Below, piece by piece: positions 1 to 7,904 of a stretch of DNA of 64,000 bases (positions are counted from its first letter, which is position 1; every line of letters starts with the position of its first letter). A model generated the notes under the pieces. That model searched no databases, had not been told where the DNA came from, and was given only the letters and a program-made list of their open reading frames with translations. Made by a program: the position numbers and the translations under genes. This DNA is from Collybia mongolica (lineage: Eukaryota > Basidiomycota > Agaricomycetes > Agaricales > Clitocybaceae): contig JAAXNY010000021.1 of NCBI GenBank assembly GCA_013420905.1, forward strand, positions 310,001-374,000, given 5' to 3'.

Positions 1-2
1 GC

Positions 3-3000
3 TCTGCTACTCTTACAGATTCCACTCGTTCCACTTCTTACTCCGAAGTCGCAAACCCCGCGATCTATACCCAATTTGCTACGTCGTTAACCCCTACTCC
101 TGACTCAACTACACTCCCCAGTAATAGTGCACCAAAATCCGATTTAGTTTCAAACTACTCCTCATCCGATTCCTCTCAAGTTCCATCATCAGTTTCCGCG
201 AAGCACAAGCGAACCGAGTTCGCTAAGTTCAAGTCAGTTTATCAGTCCGTGCCTGCATCGAGTCAGGTATCCGTGCCTGCATCGCGCCAGGTAGTCTCCG
301 AAGTTATCGTGCCTGCATTGAGTCAGGTAGTCGTGCCCGCATCGCGCCGGGTAGTCGTGCCTGCATTATGCCAGGTAGAGTCTCAAGTATCAAAGTCTGT
401 TGCAAACCAGACCTTTCCCGAACGCCTCGCACTAGCTGTCAAGAGGAAGTACAAGCCAGTTGCGAAGAAAGTCAAAGCAGTTCCCGCAACCTTACCAGAG
501 GATTTCCGCATCGTCCGAAACATTCAAGGCGATCCACTTGCATCCACTCCCATCCTTTCCCCAATCACATCCGACTTCACTCCAACGGGTCGTTACAACA
601 AAGATGGCTACAACATTATTGAGAAGAACCACCCTCCCGGATTTCTTACTTCGGAAGAGCGCCGATTCATGCACAACTTTATGATGATCAACAACGATGG
701 GTTCGCATGGAACGAGTCGCAGAAGGGTTCATTTCGCAAGGACTTCTTCCCTCCCGTCCGAATGGCCATTACCGAACACGTACCTTGGGCGCTCAAAAAC
801 ATCCCCATTCCGCCAGGCATCTACAACGACGTTCTCGACATTGTGCGCGAAAAGATTGCAGCTGGTGTATACGAACAGTCGAACTCGTCTTACTGCTCAA
901 AATGGTTTACCGTACTTCGCAAAGGCGGAGGCAAGTTACGAATCGTACACGACCTCCAACCACTCAACGCAGTTACAATTCACGATTCGGGAATGCCGCC
1001 GTACACTGAACAGCTCGCTGAGTCGTGCGGAGCTCGTGCATGTTACGGACTTCTAGATTTATTCGTTGGATATGATGAACGCGCACTAGCAGTTGAGTCT
1101 CGCGATCTCACAACATTCCAAACCCCTCTAGGAACGTTCCGACTCACCTCAGTACCAATGGGATGGGCTAACTCGGTCCCCATCTTCCACGGCGATGTAA
1201 CGCATGTTCTACAAGACGAAATCCCAGACATCACAATCCCATTCATTGATGATGCGCCGATCAAAGGTCCACCCATGCATTACGAACTTCCAGATGGATC
1301 ATACGAAACTCATCCAGATAACCCAGGCATTCGTCGATTCGTTTGGGAGCACTTCCAAAATCTCAATCGAGTCGTCCAGCGCATTCGCTATGTCCATTGT
1401 ACCTGGTCAGGTCCCAAGGCCTTTCTTTGCGTTCCCGAAACCCTTATTGTCGGACACCGGTGTACGTACGAAGGAAGACAAGCAGTAGAAAGTAAAGTTG
1501 CCAAGATTCGCGATTGGGGTCCTTGTACCAACCTCTCAGATGTCCGAGCCTTTCTAGGCACCGCTGGCCTCATGCGCATTTTCATTAAGGACTTCGCAAC
1601 CATAGCTCGACCCCTCACTCGTCTCACACGCAAGGACACCGAATTTGTCTTTGGACCCGAAGAAAGGGCATCCCAGGAAGCCCTCAAGCATGCAATCATT
1701 CATTCCCCCGCAGTTCGTACTCTCGACTACACCAGCGAGCGACCCGTCTACCTCTCAGTGGACACTTCTTACATCGCGATTGGCTATGTTCTTGCGCAGC
1801 AGCGTCCCGACTCACAAACACAACGATACCCTAGTAGATTTGGGTCCATTCTCCTCAACGAACGCGAAGCAAAGTATTCACAACCAAAGCTCGAGCTATA
1901 TGGCTTATTCCGCGCACTACGTGCCACGCGACTTTATATCATAGGAGTGAAGCATCTCATTGTCAAAGTTGACGCGAAATACATCAAAGGCATGCTCAAC
2001 AACCCAGATATCCAACCGAACGCCACTATCAACCAATGGATCGCAGGTATTCTCTTGTTTGATTTCAAGCTCGTCCATGTTCCAGGAGTCACACACGGAC
2101 CTGATGGACTTTCCCGCCGAATTGCGCAACCCGAGGATCCTCCTCCGGAAGATGATGACTTTGAAGATTGGATCGACCGTGCGTATGGATTCATGCATCT
2201 CATCAACGGAGTCCCAGTCACGCACAACGCAAAAACCTACGTTTCGCTCATTACACTCAAGACATCTGACAGCAATGCTTTCCGTTTCACTTGCACCCCA
2301 TCCTCCTCTTTCGCAGATTATCGATCCACCTTCACCGACACCATAGAAACATTTCCCGACTTTACCCCTCCACCACCTCCTCCAGCAGACGAAGTAGCTA
2401 TTCCGCGAAGTAAAGAACAGGACGACTCCGACTTGAGACTTAACACCATTGTCACCTTCCTCCAAGATACCCAGCGACCCTCCGGCATGAATGATCAAGA
2501 CTTCAAGAGACTAATTCGATATGCGCAACTATTCTTCTTCAAGGGTAAAGTATTATGGCGTAAGGACATTCATGGTTTTCATAAAGTAGTCATTCCCCCA
2601 ATTCGTCGCTTGGCACTGATAATCCAAGCGCACGACTTTGTGGGGCATCGCGGTATTTATCCGACGAAAGCTCACCTTATTGAGCGTTTCTGGTGGCCCC
2701 ATCTCCGAGCGAACGTCAAGTGGTTTGTGGATTCTTGCCACATCTGCCAAACCCGACAGACGCGAAAGATCAATATTCCGCCCGTAGTCGCGATGCCTGC
2801 TCCGCTGTTTCGCAAGGTATACATCGACACAATGATGATGCCTAGTGCGGGAGGGTTCTGCTACGTCGTACATGCTCGTTGTTCTCTTTCTTCTTATCCC
2901 GAAGCTCGCATGCTCCGCGCAGAAAATCATGAAACTTTAGCTGACTTTATTTTTCAAGATATTATTTGTAGGTGGGGTGCCCTCTCCGAAATAGTCACGG

Positions 3001-3818
3001 ACAATGGGGGACCCTTCGTCAAGGCTGCGTCCGAACTTGCAAACCGACACAAAATTCGACATATCACTATTTCGGGATACAATGCGCAAGCCAATGGTCC
3101 AGTAGAGCGCAAGCACTGGGACCTGCGACAAGTCCTCTACAAGATCGCAGATGGAGTTGAGAAGAAGTGGTTCCGAGGATTTTACTCTGCACTTTGGGCG
3201 GAGCGCATTACCCCAACGCGCACTCTAGGCTACAGTCCTTACTTCGCGGCGCACGGTATTCATCCCATTTTACCTTTCGACATTGACGAGGCAACATACC
3301 TTCTCCCTCCTCCTGATTCCATCCTCAGTCCGGAAGATCTCATCGTTCGTCGTGCTCGTCAACTTCAGCGTCGCCAATCTGATCTGGAAGACCTCCGTCA
3401 ACGCGTGTTCAAAGCTCGCCAACAACATATGCATCGATTCTCAGCACAACACCCGACCAAGATCAAAGATTTTAACTTCGCGCGCGGTGCACTTGTCCTG
3501 ATGCGCAACACGCAGATCGAGAAATCCCTCAATTGCAAAATGAGACCTCAATACTTGGGACCTTATATCGTCGTGTCCCGCAACCGTGGAGGAGCTTACA
3601 TCTTGGCGGAGTTAGATGGAACAATCCTGGCGTCACCGGTAGGAGCCTTCCGCGTCATTCCTTACTACGTGCGCACTTCGCTTCCTTTGGCTGGCATACT
3701 TGACAAAATCGACATATCTCGTGCGGAACTGCGGCGCAGAGAAGATTCAGACGAAGCTGATGAAGAATACAATGGAGCTGATTTCCCCGACTTCACCGAT
3801 GACGATAACCATGATTAG
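3..3818 (+). CDS. pol: Ty3/gypsy Pol polyprotein, 5' partial (RT, RNase H, integrase)
   Basis: The frame is open from base 3 with no stop, so it continues left of the window; a GTG at 249 is not a real start. Counting residues from that GTG: reverse transcriptase spans about 195-400, with the catalytic Asp in GLLDLF (270) and the FIDD box (332-335, the YxDD position). RNase H spans about 495-620 (SVDTS near 503-507). The integrase zinc finger is H795, H800, C830, C833. The integrase core has D860, D918 and E953. A GPY/F module (LGPYIV) lies near the C-terminus. The protein copies element RNA into DNA and inserts it in the nucleus. Gag and protease are not in view and no chromodomain is recognisable. 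The N-terminal segment carries short VPAS-type repeats. The reading frame looks fully functional. Confidence 0.95.
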   Translation, partial: SATLTDSTRSTSYSEVANPAIYTQFATSLTPTPDSTTLPSNSAPKSDLVSNYSSSDSSQVPSSVSAKHKRTEFAKFKSVYQSVPASSQVSVPASRQVVSEVIVPALSQVVVPASRRVVVPALCQVESQVSKSVANQTFPERLALAVKRKYKPVAKKVKAVPATLPEDFRIVRNIQGDPLASTPILSPITSDFTPTGRYNKDGYNIIEKNHPPGFLTSEERRFMHNFMMINNDGFAWNESQKGSFRKDFFPPVRMAITEHVPWALKNIPIPPGIYNDVLDIVREKIAAGVYEQSNSSYCSKWFTVLRKGGGKLRIVHDLQPLNAVTIHDSGMPPYTEQLAESCGARACYGLLDLFVGYDERALAVESRDLTTFQTPLGTFRLTSVPMGWANSVPIFHGDVTHVLQDEIPDITIPFIDDAPIKGPPMHYELPDGSYETHPDNPGIRRFVWEHFQNLNRVVQRIRYVHCTWSGPKAFLCVPETLIVGHRCTYEGRQAVESKVAKIRDWGPCTNLSDVRAFLGTAGLMRIFIKDFATIARPLTRLTRKDTEFVFGPEERASQEALKHAIIHSPAVRTLDYTSERPVYLSVDTSYIAIGYVLAQQRPDSQTQRYPSRFGSILLNEREAKYSQPKLELYGLFRALRATRLYIIGVKHLIVKVDAKYIKGMLNNPDIQPNATINQWIAGILLFDFKLVHVPGVTHGPDGLSRRIAQPEDPPPEDDDFEDWIDRAYGFMHLINGVPVTHNAKTYVSLITLKTSDSNAFRFTCTPSSSFADYRSTFTDTIETFPDFTPPPPPPADEVAIPRSKEQDDSDLRLNTIVTFLQDTQRPSGMNDQDFKRLIRYAQLFFFKGKVLWRKDIHGFHKVVIPPIRRLALIIQAHDFVGHRGIYPTKAHLIERFWWPHLRANVKWFVDSCHICQTRQTRKINIPPVVAMPAPLFRKVYIDTMMMPSAGGFCYVVHARCSLSSYPEARMLRAENHETLADFIFQDIICRWGALSEIVTDNGGPFVKAASELANRHKIRHITISGYNAQANGPVERKHWDLRQVLYKIADGVEKKWFRGFYSALWAERITPTRTLGYSPYFAAHGIHPILPFDIDEATYLLPPPDSILSPEDLIVRRARQLQRRQSDLEDLRQRVFKARQQHMHRFSAQHPTKIKDFNFARGALVLMRNTQIEKSLNCKMRPQYLGPYIVVSRNRGGAYILAELDGTILASPVGAFRVIPYYVRTSLPLAGILDKIDISRAELRRREDSDEADEEYNGADFPDFTDDDNHD
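249..380 (+). repeat. 24-bp tandem repeat in the Pol N-terminal linker
   Basis: Five copies of a ~24 bp unit (GTGCCTGCATCG then a MGYCAGGTAGTC-like half) start at 249, 273, 309, 333 and 357; the second copy carries 12 extra bases. They encode repeats of the form VPASxQVV in a low-complexity linker before RT. All copies stay in frame, so the array changes protein length without breaking the frame. Confidence 0.8.
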
Positions 3819-3984
3819 TTATTTATTTCTCTTTCCCATTCTCTCCCATTCTCCCCTTTTAATTCGCCTCTTTACTTCACAAATTTCTATGGACTCTCTC
3901 ATTCCCCACCCCTACTCAGTTTACATCATCTCTCATCAATTGCGCACTTACTAGATTCTATTTCCTTTCCCTCATGCCTTCTTC

Positions 3985-4016
3985 CTGGGGACAGTCAGTA
4001 TTCAGTCCAGGGGAGG
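3985..4016 (+). other. internal copy of the polypurine-tract segment
   Basis: This 32 bp stretch aligns to 6869-6901 with about 29 matching positions. It shares the core GACAGTCARTATT and ends in the same CAGTCCAGGGGAGG purine run. The second copy abuts the 3' LTR and is the expected primer for plus-strand DNA synthesis. The internal copy lies about 170 bp downstream of the pol stop and marks the left side of the antisense cassette. A poly-C run follows directly at about 4019-4030. Confidence 0.75.
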
Positions 4017-4193
4017 AGGCCCCCCCCCCCTTTTGTGCCTTATTCATTTCATTTTCTTTTCACTCTACCTTACTTCGCGATCTTTCTTTACTAATTCACA
4101 CAAGGCAAGAACAAAAATCTGCGCATTGCTATTGCGCGCGACTCAAGATATACACAACGAGATGTAAAAACGAAAAATCTTCCAAACCCCCTT

Positions 4194-6378
4194 CTACTTC
4201 TTCGCAGCGGCGTCCAACTCGGCCTTTTGGGATCGGAGAGTCGCAATCATGGCAAGGTGGACGTCCACCAACGTCTCGAGACGCTGGATCTCGTCCCCCA
4301 GGTGCTTGGCCTGCATTCCTGCAACTCCGCGCGCGTTTGAGATGTCCAAGGTAGGGGCCTTGGCCTGCGAGTTCGATTGAGATGCCCCAGTTGCTACCTT
4401 TCCACCTCTCTTGTAAACCTTTCCAGCAGCGGACATCACAGGTAGTTTGACGTCGGTACTGGTGCGCGCCCGGCGCAGCGGATTTGGACTTCGACGAACA
4501 GGGGGTTCTTCTTTGACCACGGGCGTAGTTTTCTTCGTAGGAGGGATGACGATTGTTGGGGAGATCTCCTCGATGTCGTCCGACCTTTCTTCTTCGTCTG
4601 ACCCCGCTGCATCCTCATCCTCGTCGTCATCTTCGTCAACTTCCTTCATCTTCCCCTTCACAACTTCTACTTCCACATCCTCATCATCCACATAGAAACC
4701 TTCCAAGGTATCAAATCCGTCTCCATCCTTGGCGTCCGGGAATCGCGGCGCAAATTTCTGAGCTCTCGCAACACAGGGCTTGCGTTTGAAGGCGCACCCA
4801 TGGCATCTGTTCTCCCCCTTCGCCCCGACGCAGACCTTTAGGTTGGACCCGCAACATCCCTCGCAACGATGTTCATAGACCTGGGAGATGGACGTTCAAC
4901 ACGAATCGACAGACAAAACAAAAGAACGAACCACGTTGGACAACTGCGTGGCTTCTCCCAAGTACGCAGCGTACGCCTTAGTGACCCCGCGACCCCTCCT
5001 CCGCTTCACTTCTCGCGCCGCTTCATCCCCTTTTGCCGCAGTTTTCCATTTCTTCCCCGCCACCTTCATTACAGGTTTGGAGTTCTCGGGCGATGTGTCT
5101 CGCGGAGCCACAGCAGAGGAGGACTCTGCTCGAGTTGTTTTTGGCCTTGCAGTAAGAACTATGCCATCAAACAACACACCTTTTTTCTTGAAAACTGGAC
5201 GAGGTTTGGGCCTCGTCGGGGTTTCCGCTGGTTCTTCATCATCTTCATCACTCTCCACCACCACTTTGCTCTTGACCCTGGTACTACCTTTCTTCCCTGC
5301 GACCTTCGGCGTCGCACTCACTCCTACATCGTCCTGCTCTGCCACCACTTTCGGGGCCGTCTGCTCTGGTCCTCGAGTTGTTGAATCGCGCCGTTCTGAG
5401 GGACCAGGTGAAGGCACTACAAGGGGCGCCCCCATCTCGCGCTCGGGGGTCGTGTTCCGGTCCAACCAATCCCGGTAAGCATCAGCGATCGTCGCCCACC
5501 CAGGCTGGATGTTCCTCCAAATGAATTGGTCGAGGCGTTCGACAAAACCTGTAAGGGGAACTCCATTTCCGCCTTACTTCGCTGATCTAGCCTTACTTCG
5601 CCGAATCTCACTCCGCCGACTTCTACTTCGCCGATTCGCGACTCAGTCATCCCGCCGACTTACAATACAATTTCTCTGCTTACTTCGCGCTCACTCAATT
5701 ACATTCACTACATCGCACGTTCATTACCTACGCCCACACGCACCCCCACTCTCTACTTCGCGCGCAGTTCGCCGCCGGACTTCGCACTTGTTCGGACTAT
5801 CAAGGGCACGGTCACGTGACCTTCGCTAGCCCAACGCGTGTCGTCGTACCGCACCGGGAACGTGTATTTAATGTAGTACTAGGTATATAGCACACCCCCC
5901 CTGATGGAGGCTCCTCAGAGAATTCTCTTAGGATCCCCTCCACCAGGTGAGTAGTACATATGTCGTACAAGTGAATACATCAACTTAGGATCCCCTCCAC
6001 CAGCGTCGGCCCGCTCTACTAAGTTCGCGCGCACTCCGCCGGAGTTGCCCTTACAAAACCTTTCGTAGGCTCCTCGAATTCGTGTTTGGTACGGCGCAAA
6101 CGGTCGATTTCACCCTACATTCGAAAAACACGGCAGTTAGTTAGGAAAACAAGCTTTGAGCCGTTGAAGGAAGACTACAGCGGAGAAGAAGTTCACAAAA
6201 ACACGATTTCACTCACCTGGGCGCGTGCGAAACGCCTCGCGAATTTCAGACCATCCTCAGCACTCAAAACAGCGGGGAGGGCGTCGATCCGGGCCAACTG
6301 GGGCTTCAGGGTTTCGTCAAGGTAACCCAACATTGTCGGGAGGTCAGGAACGGGAGTACTAGAAGTTGAGGAAGACAT
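4194..6378 (-). CDS. antisense spliced gene inside the retrotransposon: Zn2Cys6-like, coiled-coil protein (split by a solo LTR)
   Basis: Model on the minus strand: exon 1 6378-6217 (donor CAG|GTGAGT); intron 6216-6115 with a CTAAC branch site; exon 2 6114-4932, interrupted by the solo LTR; intron about 4931-4881; exon 3 4880-4194. Leaving out the LTR and one copy of its AAACC duplication, the frame is continuous for about 506 codons. Seen: a Trp-containing helical segment around residues 73-103; a basic/acidic low-complexity middle; a cluster C284, C287, C295, C304, C307, C314 with spacing 2-7-8-2-6, one residue off the Zn2Cys6 pattern; an acidic stretch; and a heptad-like C-terminus (about 475-506). 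Family knowledge: such clusters bind DNA. Inference: an element-encoded nuclear factor. I cannot name a homologue. The LTR insertion may have killed it unless it is spliced out. Confidence 0.7.
5550..6055 (+). repeat. solo LTR (506 bp) nested in the antisense gene
   Basis: The ends are TGTAAGGGGAACTCC on the left and GGAGTTGCCCTTACA on the right, inverted with one mismatch in 15. Perfect 5 bp duplications AAACC flank it (5545-5549 and 6056-6060). TG...CA ends and a 5 bp duplication are the marks of an LTR. It carries five TACTTCGC octamers, a TATA-like stretch near 5865-5890 read on the plus strand, and a direct repeat of CTTAGGATCCCCTCCACCAG at 5927-5946 and 5984-6003. The shared octamer suggests a relative of the host element. 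No internal region remains, so it formed by LTR-LTR recombination. Confidence 0.85.
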
Positions 6379-6868
6379 TTTATTGATAAGATTAGATCAC
6401 GGAGGGGCGGGCGTTGACTCGGTGTTTGGAAGTGGAGTGGGAATGAGAGAGAAAAGAACGGGTGAGAAATTGCCATGTTGACTTTCAGGAACCAACCAAC
6501 ACATGACCGTGACGTGTCTCCCCTTTTGGGCCTTGACCACGCATCAACGATTGACACTTCTCCCGCGACACGGAGCGCCCGCCGGATCAAATCTATTTTT
6601 GTTGCCTTCATCAGAATCCTCTAAGTCCAACTTCGATCATTCGCTTACCTTCGCATGTTCCTTACTTCGCGAGCATCTCTGCTTACTTCGCCATGACCCC
6701 CTGCCAGCATCCCCTACTTCGCACACGCAATTGCAAGACTGAAATACAGGAATCCCATCGTAGTCGTCGCCTTTGCACCCTTCAAAATCTCCGAGCTCCG
6801 ATTCACATTTTGCCACACTGTTACCTCATGAATTTCACCCAAAAACGTTTTCACCGACATCCGATTGA

Positions 6869-6901
6869 CTGTGGACAGTCAATATTACAGTCCAGGGGAG
6901 G
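6869..6901 (+). other. polypurine tract region of the 3' LTR
   Basis: The purine run AGGGGAGG (6894-6901) ends exactly where the LTR begins with TGACA. Priming of plus-strand synthesis here is established for LTR elements. The preceding 25 bases are repeated at 3985-4016. Confidence 0.75.
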
Positions 6902-7904
6902 TGACAAGCCTAGCTCGGCGCTAGGCATGTTATTCCTTGTTCAATCGTATTTCGCGCTCACAAGTATACCCATTTCCTACTCTCATTCGCGCGCATCTAC
7001 ACACGGCTTACTTCGCGCGCAATCTCTCATTCTCAATCTTACTTCGTGACTCTCATACACGCTTATTTCGCAAACTTCTCTCTTACTTCGGGATCTTCGG
7101 GCTTGACCTACTTCGCGCGCTTTAACTCTGTTCCGTCTCGGGGACCCTGGGAACGCCACTCCACAAGTTGGTCGCGGAAGTCCTTTCCGTCTCAACGACC
7201 CTGCTCCGTTTCCGATCAAGGATTGACATCCCGGCGTTCAGTTAATTAGTGATCTCCGTTCTAGGCACGCTCGCCTTATCTCTTAGGTATTCCTTAGTTC
7301 GCCGTCGCGTGAGTTTATCTTAATTTAGTAGTTTGTATCTCGACTCACCTTTCTCCTACTTGAAAATTTTACCTTACATCTCCATTTAGATTCCATGTAG
7401 TTAGTATAAAAACCTCTGTACTTTACTACTAGAGAATCAGTACACTTTCCCCTCCTCTCTACATCTAAACTTTGCTCTCAAATGCTTCTGTGCATACTCA
7501 ACAAGTTCACAACTGCTCCGACTTATTGACACGAAGTTCGCGCACGCCTGTATACGTTTCGTTCGCGAACTACAGGGCAGCACCTTAATTGTTGTCGTCT
7601 TAAGCTCGTGACTTTGTGCGCGGAGAATCTCGAACCTCTAAGTCCGCATTTCAGTTGCGCGTTGCGCACTTTGCGTCTTTTAGTGTCGAAGTCTCACAAC
7701 TCGTTTGGTTTGTTAGTCACTAAGCGTACCTCTTACTTCGCACGTGTTACGCACTCCCCTTGGTAATTCTCCATACTCCGAACTGTGCACTGATACCTTC
7801 TCCCTCCTTTTGATACAGAAAACACCCCTCACTTTCTAGGAGAGGACCTGCGAGATAAGAACGCGCACTTAGTTCTCACATCTCGCACGGACTCGTAACT
7901 GTCA
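6902..7904 (+). repeat. 3' LTR of the Ty3/gypsy element (about 1,003 bp)
   Basis: It begins TGACA directly after the purine run and ends TGTCA (7900-7904), giving 5 bp inverted ends of the TG...CA type. A TATAAAAA box at 7405-7412 places U3 at about 6902-7435 and the transcript start near 7435. Three exact TACTTCGC octamers and several near-matches lie in it (7009, 7109, 7734). The right boundary rests on the inverted ends and not on comparison with the 5' LTR, which is not in the window. Confidence 0.75.
7405..7412 (+). promoter_or_regulatory. TATA box of the retrotransposon L TR promoter
   Basis: TATAAAAA sits in the middle of the 3' LTR, about 500 bp from its left end, where an LTR promoter is expected. 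The equivalent box in the 5' LTR would drive the genomic RNA. Confidence 0.55.

Larger units (their letters stand above)
1..7904 (+). mobile_element. Ty3/gypsy LTR retrotransposon, 3' part (5' end outside window)
   Basis: The element runs in from the left edge. In order it holds the pol frame (to 3818), a PPT-like segment (3985-4016), an antisense gene (6378 to 4194), the PPT proper (6894-6901) and the 3' LTR (6902-7904). The domain order RT, RNase H, integrase, GPY/F is that of Ty3/gypsy elements. The right LTR edge is set by the TGACA/TGTCA inverted ends. The expected 5 bp target duplication would begin at 7905 (GCGCG), but its partner lies outside the window. The pol frame shows no stop or frameshift, so the element is probably young. 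The 3 kb spacer between pol and LTR is unusually long because of the antisense gene and a nested solo LTR. Confidence 0.9.

Noticed and set aside
249..251. GTG as the start of the Pol frame
   Set aside because: The frame is open back to base 3 and nuclear fungal genes do not start at GTG; the protein simply continues left of the window.
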